The position numbers and the translations under genes were made by a program. The notes below the pieces were generated by a model that was given only the letters and a program-made list of their open reading frames with translations, did no database searches and was not told the origin of the DNA. Source: CAXSBR01 sp964236495 (GTDB lineage Bacteria > Actinomycetota > Actinomycetes > Mycobacteriales > Jatrophihabitantaceae). Taken from it: 64,000 bases of DNA. The first letter of the stretch is position 1, and each line of letters begins with the position of its first letter. This document shows positions 55,122 to 63,865 of the stretch, one piece after another. The stretch is taken from assembly GCA_964236495.1 (NCBI GenBank), contig CAXSBR010000004.1, positions 168,937-232,936 on the forward strand. The letters run 5' to 3'.

Positions 55122-55727
55122 ATGCGAGTCGCGGACTTCGTTCGGCCGGACACCCCAGCAGCACGCGGTTCGCTTGCGCTGGCGACTCAGTATCAGTCCG
55201 CGGCGATCACCGCGCACGCGATCCGCTCGTGGTACTGGGCCGAGGCGTTCGCCGTCATGGCGGAGATTCGCGACGTCGACCACGAGCTCTTGTACGTCGC
55301 GGCGATCCTCCACGACATCGGCACGGTTGCCGAGTACGACAACGTGACGATCTCCTACGAGCACGCCGGCGGGCATGTGGGCGTCGCAGTGACCGCGGGC
55401 GCGGGATGGGCTCCTGAGCGCCGCCGTCGAGTACTCGACGTGATCGTGCGCCATAACTGGCCCAGCGTCGACCCCGGCGTCGATGTCGAGGGCCACCTGC
55501 TCGAGGTCGCCACCGGCCTCGACATCTCCGGCGCCCGGCCGGATGCCCTTCCCGAGGAGTTCTTGCGCGAAGTTCTCGCAGCACACCCGCGCGGTGAACT
55601 GGCGCAGGAGTTCGGCTCGTGCGTGATCGATCAAGCCGACCGAAAACCGACGTCGGCTGCCCGTCGCCTCGTCGACGGTGGGCTGATCGAAAAGCTCCAG
55701 CAGAACCCACTGGAACGGCTCGACTAA
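55122..55727 (+). CDS. HD domain protein
   Basis: 201 aa. HD motif AAILHDIGT near residue 62 and a preceding SAAITAHAIRSWYWAEAFAV segment, the form seen in cyanamide hydratase-like and related HD hydrolases; a later IVRHNWPS and VEGHLLEVATGLDISG complete the pattern. A metal-dependent hydrolase acting on a small nitrile, nucleotide or similar substrate is likely. It lies 74 bases after the nuclease gene and may be read from the same promoter. Confidence 0.88.
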   Translation: MRVADFVRPDTPAARGSLALATQYQSAAITAHAIRSWYWAEAFAVMAEIRDVDHELLYVAAILHDIGTVAEYDNVTISYEHAGGHVGVAVTAGAGWAPERRRRVLDVIVRHNWPSVDPGVDVEGHLLEVATGLDISGARPDALPEEFLREVLAAHPRGELAQEFGSCVIDQADRKPTSAARRLVDGGLIEKLQQNPLERLD

Positions 55728-55763
55728 CCGCAATCGAATGCGGCGGCGAGATCGCCGGCACGG

Positions 55764-55809
55764 TTACAGGCTCCGTTCCTCCCTCGTGCGTCGGTCGATG
55801 CTCGCCGGG
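55764..55809 (-). repeat. Single intergenic copy of the 48/54-bp repeat family
   Basis: TTACAGGCTCCGTTCCTCCC followed by TCGTGCGTCGGTCGATGCTC and GCC matches the adnB repeat unit with a few changes. It sits between the converging HD and livF genes, so this copy is not in a coding sequence. Confidence 0.8.
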
Positions 55810-55818
55810 GATGTGTGG

Positions 55819-56532
55819 TCAGGCGATCTCCTCACCGAGATAGGCAGCGCGGATGCGGTCGTCGGCGAGAAGCGCCTGCCCCGTGCCGGTAAGCACGATC
55901 TCGCCCGTCTCCAGCACGTAGCCGCGGTTGGCCAGCGACAGCGCCTGGGAGGCGTTCTGCTCCACCAGCAACACGGTGACGCCTTCGTTGTTGATCTCGC
56001 GCACGATGTCGAAGATCTGCGCGACGATCAACGGCGCAAGCCCCATCGACGGCTCATCCAGCAGGAGCAGATGCGGCTTGCCCATCAGTGCTCGCCCGAT
56101 TGCCAACATCTGCTGCTCGCCGCCGGACAGCGTGCCGCCCAGTTGCTCGATCCGCTCCCGCAGGCGCGGAAACAGGTCGAGTACGCGCTCGAACATGACC
56201 GGATCAGGGCGCTTGAACCGGAACGCGCCCATCTCCAGGTTCTCCCGCACACTCATGCGTGGGAACACCCGCCGTCCCTCGGGCACATGACAGATGCCCA
56301 GGGAGATCAGCTCGTGTGCGGGTATTCCGTCGATGCGGGTGCCGTCGAAAGTAATGGTCCCCGACGTGGGCCGCAGCATTCCCGACACCGTCTTCTGTGT
56401 CGTGGTCTTGCCCGCCCCGTTGGCGCCGAGCAGCGCCACGATCTCGCCTTCGTTCACCTCGAAGGAGATGCCTTTGATAGCCCGGATCGCGCCGTAACGG
56501 ACCTCGATATCGTCGACTTCGAGCAGGCTCAC
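55819..56532 (-). CDS. livF: Branched-chain amino acid ABC transporter, ATP-binding protein LivF
   Basis: 237 aa. Walker A GANGAGKTTTQ (near residue 37), signature LSGGEQQMLAIGRAL (near 136) and Walker B LLLDEPSMGLAP with the H-loop at VLLVEQNASQAL. LivF types start with VRYGAIRAIKGISFEVNEGE. It pairs with LivG to drive uptake. The start overlaps the livG stop as ATGA; it ends the liv operon. Confidence 0.97.
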   Translation of the reverse strand: MSLLEVDDIEVRYGAIRAIKGISFEVNEGEIVALLGANGAGKTTTQKTVSGMLRPTSGTITFDGTRIDGIPAHELISLGICHVPEGRRVFPRMSVRENLEMGAFRFKRPDPVMFERVLDLFPRLRERIEQLGGTLSGGEQQMLAIGRALMGKPHLLLLDEPSMGLAPLIVAQIFDIVREINNEGVTVLLVEQNASQALSLANRGYVLETGEIVLTGTGQALLADDRIRAAYLGEEIA

Positions 56533-57503
56533 TGCGTTCTCCCACCGTCGTCGATGTGTACGTCGTTGGGTGCTTTCTGGCCGGTCAGTGCAGCCTGGCC
56601 GGTCAGGGCATCCAGTGAGGTGTCGGTGTCGATCCGGTGCAGCTCGGGCTGGCGGTCTATCTGCTGTGCAGCATCGTCCTCCGACGTGCCCAGGTAGGCC
56701 GCGATAACCGTGGGATTGCGCTGGATCTCCTCCGGCGTTCCCTCCGCGATCTTCTGCCCGAAGTTGAGCACCACCAGCCGGTCGGCCACCGACATGACCA
56801 TCTTCATGTCGTGCTCGATCAGCAACACTCCGACGCCGTCGTCGACGTTGATGCTGCGGATGAGCGTGGCAAGCTCGCGCTTCTCCACCGGGTTGGTGCC
56901 GGCGGCGGGCTCGTCGAGCAGGATGACGCCGGGCTCGGTGCCCAACGCGCGAGCGATCTCCAGGCGGCGCTGCTCGCCGTAGGCCAGGCTGGCGGCGATG
57001 TCGTTTGCGCGGTTCTCCAGCCCCACCCGCCGCATCAGCTCATATGCCTTGGTCGTGCTTTCCCGCTCCTCACGGCGCTGCCACGGCATACCCAGCATCG
57101 CAGCGATCGGACCCGACTTCTGGCGCGTCTCGATGCCGACCTTCACGTTCTCCAACGCGGTCAGCGCCGGGAACAGGCGGATGTTCTGGAATGTTCGCGC
57201 CACGCCCAGCCTGTTCACCACGTGCGTCGGCTTGCCGATGACGCTCGTGGGCTCCGTTCCGGCGCGCGGGCGGGCGGTGATGGTGCCCTCTTGCGGGGAG
57301 TAGACGCCGGTGAGGGAGTTGAACAGCGACGTCTTGCCCGCCCCGTTGGGCCCGATGACGGCGAGGATCTCACCGCGGCGCATCTGCAGGCTGACGTCGT
57401 TGAGGCTGGTGACGCCGCCGAAGCGCAGCGTGACATGCTGCACATCGAAGACGAGTTCGTCGCGGTCCACGACGGCTGCTACCGAACCGATGCTCGAGCT
57501 CAT
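56529..57503 (-). CDS. livG: Branched-chain amino acid ABC transporter, ATP-binding protein LivG
   Basis: 324 aa. Walker A GPNGAGKTSLFNSLTG (near 53), signature ASLAYGEQRRLEIARAL (near 170) and Walker B VILLDEPAAGTNPVEK, with LLIEHDMKMVMSVADRLVVL. The C-terminal ~60 residues after YLGTSEDDAA are a low-conservation tail (TGQAALTGQ). The start overlaps the livM stop as ATGA. Confidence 0.96.
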   Translation of the reverse strand: MSSSIGSVAAVVDRDELVFDVQHVTLRFGGVTSLNDVSLQMRRGEILAVIGPNGAGKTSLFNSLTGVYSPQEGTITARPRAGTEPTSVIGKPTHVVNRLGVARTFQNIRLFPALTALENVKVGIETRQKSGPIAAMLGMPWQRREERESTTKAYELMRRVGLENRANDIAASLAYGEQRRLEIARALGTEPGVILLDEPAAGTNPVEKRELATLIRSINVDDGVGVLLIEHDMKMVMSVADRLVVLNFGQKIAEGTPEEIQRNPTVIAAYLGTSEDDAAQQIDRQPELHRIDTDTSLDALTGQAALTGQKAPNDVHIDDGGRTQ

Positions 57504-59740
57504 GCCCTGGCCCCCAGCCCTTCCCCGCTCGGAACCGCTCGCGTCTCTGCCGACGAGCCATCGTCTAGGCCATGCAGCTCAGCCTTGCGCCGCCGAGCAG
57601 GAATCAACCCCTCCGGGCGAAAGATCATCATCAGCAACACGATCGCACCGATCCACATCTGGCGGTCGTCCGCGGGTACCTGGTCTTTGAGGAACTCGGG
57701 CAACCAGGTCAGCACCGCCGCACCGGCCAACGCGCCGGACAGCGAGCCCATGCCGCCGAAGACGACGTAAGCCACCACGAGGATGGAGTTGTTGAGCACG
57801 AAGTTGTCCGGGTTGATGTAGCCGACCTGAGTGGCGAAGAAGACCCCGGCAATGCCGGAGGTAGAGGCGCCGATCGCGAAGGCCATCAGTTTCACCTGGG
57901 TGGTGTTGATGCCGGTGGCCTGTGCCGCAACCTCGTCCTCGCGCACTGCGGCCCACGCCCGGCCCAGTCTGGATCCCTCCAGGCGATAGAACAGGGCCAC
58001 CACGATGATGACGATGATCAGCAGCAGATACCAGTAGGGCAGGCTGTCCAGTCCCCACACCCAATGGATCGGGCCGAGGTGGATGGTCGGATGCGGAATG
58101 TCGGGCGCACCGCGAGGGCCGTTGGTGAAGTCGCCGGGGTTGTTGATCGCGATGATTCGGATGATTTCACCGAATCCCAGCGTGACGATCGCCAGGTAGT
58201 CCCCGCGCAGTCGCAACGTCGGCGCGCCCAGCGTCAACCCGGCCACCAGGCACAGCGCCACGGCGAACGGAATGGCCAGCAGCGGAGTGAGGTGCAGCCA
58301 GGAGGGCGGTTGCACCGGCAGCGCACCGACGAGATAGGCCGTCGTGTAGGAGCCGATGGCAAAGAAGGCGATGAAGCCCAGGTCCAGCAGGCCGGCCCAG
58401 CCGACGACGACGTTCAGCCCCACCGCGAGCAACACGTAGACGCCGACTTCGGTGACCAGCACCTTTTGCCAGAACTGGGTCGCCGTGGGCGGGTAGAAGA
58501 GGGCAAAGGCAAGGCCGGCCAAGATAAGGCTCTTGTACTGACCGGTGAACTTCGCACCCAGGCCCAGCCGAGATGGCTGCCGCAGCGCTCGCGGCGAGCG
58601 ATCTACGCCGATCGGCGGCGGTGGTGTGGTGGCCGCGACCAAAGCCCCCGAGCCGATCAGGAACAGTCCCAGCGCCGTAACCCAGCCGCCGGCGCCCAGG
58701 TTCTGCCACGGACCGGTGGCGGAGTCGACGTGGAGCTTCGCCCCCACCTTGCTGATGGAGTGCAACGTGATGACAGTGATCAGAGAGCCGGCCGCCCCCA
58801 CGACAGTTGCAGCGATCGCTACCGGCCGAGTGCGCAGGAATGTGCCGACACCAGCCAGGACTACGGCAACGACGAGCAGTACCCAGCCCAGCCACTGCAG
58901 GTCCGCCAGCGCGATCTTCGAGGCCGCGGTGGGCGCAAACAGGATGTGAGTGCCGTGCATCCTGGCGTTGTAGTGCGCCGGGGAGTACCACGCAACAACC
59001 GTCATGCCGAAAACCGAGATCAACGCGCCCACGACGACGAGCACCAGGCCGGGGCGCCACCCCAGCACGCCGCTGACGTACTCGGTGCGTCGCGAGATCT
59101 CATCAGCAGACAACACCGCGCTCAGCCCAGCCGCAGCCAGGACGACATAACCCACCACGCTCACGTACACGCCGGTGGAGTGGTCGATCGTGTTCGGTAC
59201 GTATTTGATGACGTCGTTGTACGCGAGGTAACTGTTCAGTGCCGAAAGCACTGCCAGCACCGCGGCGAGATAGCCGATGATTACTCGGCGCGTCGCGATT
59301 GCCGCCGCGCAGGCCGCCACTACCACCAGCAATTGCACCCAGTAGCCCCAGGCGAAGAACTTCGCGGGGAGCGCCGAAATGCCCGACGTCTGGCCCACGA
59401 TCTTCGACACACCGGCAAATTTCGGATCAGCGATGGCGTCGTCCCAGTGCAACAAACCCAGCGATGCGCCGACGGTCAGAACCCCTGAGATCAGCGGCCA
59501 GGACCCTGGTCGGGTGAGGTAGGGCCTGACCAGCGGCCCGAAGGACAAGAGGCAGAAGGCAGCAACGCCCAACAGGAGGAACAGCGGCAACCGGAACCCT
59601 GCAACCGCCTGCTTGAACGCCGCGAGCTCGTCGGTCTGCGACCCCTCCTGATTGCCCAGCATCAGGCACAACACAAATCCGCCGAACAGGCAGGCGAGCA
59701 GCCTGGTTGTGTGCCGCGACTTACGAACGGTGGCAATCAC
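57500..59740 (-). CDS. livM: Branched-chain amino acid ABC transporter permease LivM with N-terminal extension
   Basis: 746 aa from GTG 59740, overlapping the livH stop. The C-terminal ~340 residues are a standard LivM: YVLLAVGLNVVVGWAGLLDL (near 440), GDYLAIVTLGFGEIIRIIAI (EAA loop, near 530) and VFFATQVGYINPDNFVLNNS. The first ~390 residues contain about ten further membrane helices (near 14-29, 50-70, 78-96, 134-150, 154-171, 190-212, 230-250, 283-305, 311-330 and 350-367) not needed for a normal LivM (~300-420 aa). That part may be fused from another gene. The permease forms the channel with LivH. Confidence 0.95.
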   Translation of the reverse strand: MIATVRKSRHTTRLLACLFGGFVLCLMLGNQEGSQTDELAAFKQAVAGFRLPLFLLLGVAAFCLLSFGPLVRPYLTRPGSWPLISGVLTVGASLGLLHWDDAIADPKFAGVSKIVGQTSGISALPAKFFAWGYWVQLLVVVAACAAAIATRRVIIGYLAAVLAVLSALNSYLAYNDVIKYVPNTIDHSTGVYVSVVGYVVLAAAGLSAVLSADEISRRTEYVSGVLGWRPGLVLVVVGALISVFGMTVVAWYSPAHYNARMHGTHILFAPTAASKIALADLQWLGWVLLVVAVVLAGVGTFLRTRPVAIAATVVGAAGSLITVITLHSISKVGAKLHVDSATGPWQNLGAGGWVTALGLFLIGSGALVAATTPPPPIGVDRSPRALRQPSRLGLGAKFTGQYKSLILAGLAFALFYPPTATQFWQKVLVTEVGVYVLLAVGLNVVVGWAGLLDLGFIAFFAIGSYTTAYLVGALPVQPPSWLHLTPLLAIPFAVALCLVAGLTLGAPTLRLRGDYLAIVTLGFGEIIRIIAINNPGDFTNGPRGAPDIPHPTIHLGPIHWVWGLDSLPYWYLLLIIVIIVVALFYRLEGSRLGRAWAAVREDEVAAQATGINTTQVKLMAFAIGASTSGIAGVFFATQVGYINPDNFVLNNSILVVAYVVFGGMGSLSGALAGAAVLTWLPEFLKDQVPADDRQMWIGAIVLLMMIFRPEGLIPARRRKAELHGLDDGSSAETRAVPSGEGLGARA

Positions 59741-60678
59741 GCTGCGCGTCCCAACTTCTCACCGAGTATCCCAGTCGGACGAACAAGCAAGACGAGGACA
59801 AGGACTACGAAGGCGACTACGTCTGTCCACTGGGTACCGATGAACGGAAGCTCAGGAATCACCACTTCGACAATACCCAGCAGCAACCCACCGAGCATTG
59901 CCCCGCGGATGTTTCCTATACCGCCGAGCACAGCGGCGGCAAAAGCCTTCACGCCAGGCAAGAAGCCCATCGTGTTGCCGAATCCAAATGCCGTGCCGAA
60001 CAGGAAGCCAGCAGCGCCGGCCAGGGCGCCTCCGATCACGAAAGTCTTGGAGATTGTCTTATCGATATCTATACCCATGAGCGCAGCGGTCGGAGCGTCC
60101 TCGGCGACGCCGCGGATACCACGACCTAATTTGGTGCCGGTAACCAAACGGTCCAGGAAGATCATGATGAGGATTGCAGTGCCGATGATAACGACCTGCA
60201 GAACCTGCACGCGCGCACTCCCGATATGAACCAGCGTTCGGTTCGGGTTGAAGTACACCGGGAAGCTCTTGTTTTGCAGCCGGTTGAACAACTTGCCAGC
60301 AAGTTCGGACAAGAAGAATGAGGCGCCGATGGCGCTAATCAGAAACGCCAACTTGGGCGCACCGCGCTGCCGCAATGTTCGGTATGCGACGCGTTCGAGC
60401 AGCCAAGCTACAGAAGCGCCCGTAGCGGCACCGGAAACGAGGCCCACTACGATGATCAGCGGAACCTGCCAGCCGGGCGGTTTGCGATCGCTCACAAGAC
60501 CGTGCACCACCAAGAAGCTGCCGAAAGCGCCGGACATGAAAACTTCGCTGTGCGCGAAGTTGATCAGTTGCAACACGCCGTAGACCAAGGTGTATCCCAG
60601 CGCTATCAGCGCGTACATCGACCCGCGGTTCAGCCCTAAAAGTAGGTATTCCGGTAGGTTGGTGAACCACGTATGCAT
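59737..60678 (-). CDS. livH: Branched-chain amino acid ABC transporter permease LivH
   Basis: 313 aa from ATG 60678 (MHTWFTNLPEYLL); the longer frame from 60759 crosses a hairpin and is rejected. About eight helices; LivH motifs GSMYALIALGYTLVYGVLQL, INFAHSEVFMSGAFGSF and the EAA-like region RGVAEDAPTAALMGIDIDKT. It is read in one operon with livM, livG and livF through four-base overlaps, but is separated from livK by a 124-base gap containing a strong hairpin. Confidence 0.95.
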   Translation of the reverse strand: MHTWFTNLPEYLLLGLNRGSMYALIALGYTLVYGVLQLINFAHSEVFMSGAFGSFLVVHGLVSDRKPPGWQVPLIIVVGLVSGAATGASVAWLLERVAYRTLRQRGAPKLAFLISAIGASFFLSELAGKLFNRLQNKSFPVYFNPNRTLVHIGSARVQVLQVVIIGTAILIMIFLDRLVTGTKLGRGIRGVAEDAPTAALMGIDIDKTISKTFVIGGALAGAAGFLFGTAFGFGNTMGFLPGVKAFAAAVLGGIGNIRGAMLGGLLLGIVEVVIPELPFIGTQWTDVVAFVVLVLVLLVRPTGILGEKLGRAA

Positions 60679-60736
60679 GAACCAAGGACCTCTCCGTCGC
60701 GTGATGATCAGATTCGGTCGATCAAACACAGACAAC

Positions 60737-60779
60737 GCCGATGACGCCCCGCTCGGCATCCGAACGGGGCGCCATCGGC
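60737..60779 (-). terminator. Hairpin between livK and livH
   Basis: 15-bp stem with one mismatch (GCCGATGGCGCCCCG on the minus strand, with a 13-base loop), 23 bases after the livK stop. No T-tract follows. It is better read as a partial terminator or 3'-protecting stem that lets livK mRNA outnumber the permease mRNA, as in many binding-protein operons. Confidence 0.75.
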
Positions 60780-60801
60780 AATAGCGCGCGCCTGCAGAGG
60801 G

Positions 60802-62142
60802 TTATTTGATCTTCTGAATATCGCCGACGAAGGCGATGACACCGTTCTTCTCTTGGTACAGGTTCACCTTTGCGCCGCTGGCATCGACCTCACCATTCGA
60901 CTGGAACTTTATCGTGGTGGTGATGCCCTTGTAGTCAAGCTTGTTCACCGCGGCGAGCACCGTCGCACGGGTGGGCACCCCAGTTTCGGACGCATTCTTG
61001 ATCGCCTCGATCATCGCATTCGTGGCGTCGAAGGCTTCCGGCGAGTAGGTAGACGGGGCGGTTTTGAACGCCGCCTGATAGGCCGTTGCGAAGGACTTGG
61101 CAGCCGGGAGCACTGTGGCGTCCTCGCAACCGCAGGTGAAGTACCAGCCGTTGCCGGCCGTACCAGCCCCCTTCGTGAATACCGTTGACTTACCGCCGTT
61201 GCCCGTTACCCGGATGCCTTTGTAGTTCGCAGCGACCAGAGCCTTCGCGAAAAGTGCGGCCTGGGCGTCGTAGCCGCCGTAGAACACCGCTCCGGCGCCC
61301 GAAGAGGCGACCTGAGTTGCTATCGCGCTGTAGTCGGTGGTCTTCGCGTCGACGCCAGCCGTTTTGACCTTGACGCCCTTCGTCTTCAACCCGCTCGCCA
61401 TGGTTGCCGCGACACCCGAGCCGTAATCACTCAGATCGTTGATCACGAACACGGACTTGATACCTCGGCGTGCGAGCCAGTCAGCGCCCTGGGTCCCTTC
61501 GACGTTGTCGTTGAGGACAATTCGGTGGTACGTCTTAAAGGCGAACTTGCCGGTGCCAAGGACTGCAGCGGTGGCCGACGGCGTGATAAATGCCATACCA
61601 GCCGCGTCGTAAGACGCGCCGACTGCCTTCGTCGCCCCAGAGAAACTGGGGCCGATCATTCCGAGAACGGTGGGGTCCTGCTGTGCGGCCGTTGCTGCTG
61701 CGGGTGCTTTCGCAGGATCGCCTTGGTCGTCGGACTTGAGCAGCGACAACTTGAACTTGAGCTTTCCCGACGCGTTGGCCTGGTTGACGGCCAGTTGAGC
61801 GCCTTGCTCCTCGTTGATCCCGAGTTGCGCGTTGGTACCCGAAAGCGGTCCTTCGAAGGCGATCTTGTACGCCTTTGCCGCTCCCGCCCCACCAGAAGCC
61901 GTGCTCGCGCCGCCGCCACCGAGACCGCCGGAACTGCTGCTGGCGGCGCCGCCACCGAGACCGCCGGAGCTACTGCTGGCCCCACTACTGCTCGATTCGC
62001 TACTGCTCGATTCGCTACTGCTGGATCCGCTACTGCTGGATCCGCTACCGCTGGTGCCCTTGCTGCTACTGCCACAAGCGGTCAACGCCAGTGCTGCTGC
62101 GGAACTCGCGCCCGCAATACGTACCCACTGCTTGGTTCGCAC
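60802..62142 (-). CDS. livK: Branched-chain amino acid ABC transporter substrate-binding lipoprotein
   Basis: 446 aa from GTG 62142 with GAAAGGAAA upstream. Lipobox LALTAC (Cys23), then a ~70-residue Ser/Gly low-complexity tether (24-92), then a periplasmic-binding type I domain: KIAFEGPLSGTNAQLGINEE, GMIGPSFSGATKAVGASYD, ITPSATAAVLGTG, FVINDLSDYGSGVA and AFDATNAMIEAI. It captures branched-chain amino acids (or short amides/urea) for the LivHMGF importer downstream. The Ser-rich tether may span the thick wall. Confidence 0.95.
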   Translation of the reverse strand: MRTKQWVRIAGASSAAALALTACGSSSKGTSGSGSSSSGSSSSESSSSESSSSGASSSSGGLGGGAASSSSGGLGGGGASTASGGAGAAKAYKIAFEGPLSGTNAQLGINEEQGAQLAVNQANASGKLKFKLSLLKSDDQGDPAKAPAAATAAQQDPTVLGMIGPSFSGATKAVGASYDAAGMAFITPSATAAVLGTGKFAFKTYHRIVLNDNVEGTQGADWLARRGIKSVFVINDLSDYGSGVAATMASGLKTKGVKVKTAGVDAKTTDYSAIATQVASSGAGAVFYGGYDAQAALFAKALVAANYKGIRVTGNGGKSTVFTKGAGTAGNGWYFTCGCEDATVLPAAKSFATAYQAAFKTAPSTYSPEAFDATNAMIEAIKNASETGVPTRATVLAAVNKLDYKGITTTIKFQSNGEVDASGAKVNLYQEKNGVIAFVGDIQKIK

Positions 62143-62576
62143 GTGTTTCCTTTCGTTAAAGTTGGTCGACCCGGCGTGGCGACAGCGTCGTGCCCACGGT
62201 GGAGACCTCGGCCGTTCGAAGAGCTTAACCGACCGAATGTTAAATTTGACGGCAAGCGTTGGAGCGCCAGCAGCTCGTAATCAAACTGGGACCAGCCGAG
62301 TCAATGCCATCAACTGTCCGCATTGGGTCGCGTCGAGCTGCTGGTCTCGATGCACAAGACCCCGACTCCGTGTCCTGGTTACAACGCGCCGAACCGACAC
62401 CCGTCAGGAATGACTACTACAAGATCAATCGCGCTCAGCGACGAAGAGGCCTTCTGGCGTCGAGCACGTGGCCGGTGGTGGCGCACAGGTGGAGTCAGTT
62501 CACACGGCGCTGAGCCGCAGGCCGACCGCTGCGATAGCCGGCCTGCGATTGTCGAGCTAGGGCGCGAACGCCTCCG
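62143..62576. other. 434-base interval upstream of livK
   Basis: Should carry the livK promoter; an AT-rich patch (TGTTAAATTTGACG near 62240 on the plus strand) lies about 100 bases from the start but clear -35/-10 boxes were not assigned. No gene recognised. Confidence 0.4.
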
Positions 62577-63410
62577 TCACAGCCCGCGCAACAGTCGACA
62601 CCAACTTCGCCACCGCACCCGAGCGCGCCGCACCTGCAGCGGCTCGGCCTGCACCGCCGGCAGGTCGTCGTAGCGCTCCCGGCTATCCGGAGCGGGCCCG
62701 GCGTGGGCGACTAGGGCGACACCGAGGCCCCGCGCCGCGCCCGGCGCGCCGGCCAAGTGCCCCGCCTCGCACACCACGGACACTGCGATGCCGTTGTCAG
62801 CGAGGGCTTGCAGGGCTCGTCTGCCGATGGTGCACGGCTCGTCGAAGGCCACCAGCGGCACGACGTTGGGCCCTCGGCGCGGCGGCCGCCCATCCGGTGC
62901 TGCGTACTAGGCCAGCGGCAGCGCGCCGGCCGGGCGGACTGTTCACCGCTGAACGTCGCCGATGAACAGTGACGCGTCGATGGCGCCCTCGTCGAATTGG
63001 CGGTGCAGCTGCGCGCCCCGGTCGATGCGCAAGCGCGCCGCGTGCTGCAGGAACGCCGTTTTCAGCCGGGCGGTGATGGCGGGCAGCAGCAGGTCGGCGG
63101 CGTGCTCGGTGAAGCCGACGACGAACGCCTGCTCAGTGTCGGCGAGCCCGTGCAGGCGGTTAAGGGCGTCGTCGTGCGCGGCGAGAATCTTGCGGGCCTC
63201 GGCAATGAGCAGTTCGCCCTCGGCGGTGAAGTGCGTGCCGCGTCCGTTGCGCTGCACCAGCGGCCGCCCGCAGGCCTGCCTGAGGCGCCGCACGTGCTGG
63301 CTGACCGCCGACTGCGACAGGTGCAGGGTGCCGGCGGCGCGCCGGAAGCCGCCAGAGTCGAGGATCGACGCCAGGCTCCGCAACTCGACTATGTCTAGTA
63401 CACCGCTCAC
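62577..63410 (-). pseudogene. LysR-family regulator with two in-frame nonsense codons
   Basis: One reading frame of 278 codons carries a whole LysR protein: helix-turn-helix (RSLASILDSGGFRRAAGTLH, then SQSAVSQHVRRLRQA) and effector domain (FVVGFTEHAADLLLPA, then after the stops VVPLVAFDEPCTIGRRALQA). A TGA at 62945-62943 follows FIGDVQR, and a TAG at 62909-62907 replaces the tryptophan expected in LA-W-YAAP. All parts stay in frame, so these are recent point mutations. Only the DNA-binding half (155 aa) could still be made. Confidence 0.88.
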
Positions 63411-63425
63411 ATCGATCGGTTTCTA

Positions 63426-63836
63426 ATGATCATGTCTTGCGATCGTTGTGCGATGGTCCCAACGCCGGCGGGCCTGCGCTGCGCGAACTACGGCGTGACC
63501 CGCGACGCTGTACCCCGCCTGGACGTGGTGCACGCTAACGGACGGCTGTTTCGCACCGGCCGCCGCGCGATCAAGGGCGTCGCCGGCTGCGACCTGACCA
63601 GCTTGTTCGTCGGGTCTGAGGACACGCTGGGCGTCATCGTCGGCGCCACGCTGCGCCTGCGTCCTCTTCCGCTGGGAACTGCGACGATTTCCACCTACTT
63701 CGCCGACGCGGCGAGCGCGTTCGCAGCGATAGCCGCGGCCCGCGCGGCCGGGGTGGTGCCGGCCGTAGCGGAGTTCATCGACGCCGCGACCCTGCACCGC
63801 ATCGACCAGCATCTGGGCAGCGACCTGCGCGGCAGG
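63426..63836 (+). pseudogene. FAD-linked oxidase (GlcD-like), middle fragment
   Basis: Encodes the central part of a GlcD/D-lactate dehydrogenase-type flavoprotein: AGLRCANYGVTRDAV, VHANGRLFRTGRRAIKGVAG, LFVGSEDTLGVIVGATLRLR and VAEFIDAATLHRIDQHLGSD. Both the N-terminal FAD-binding part and the C-terminal half are missing. The remaining codons of the open frame (to 63971) are antisense to another fragment. Truncated by rearrangement. Confidence 0.85.
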
Positions 63837-63865
63837 GTGCAGGGACAACATCTTCCGGGCGGCGC

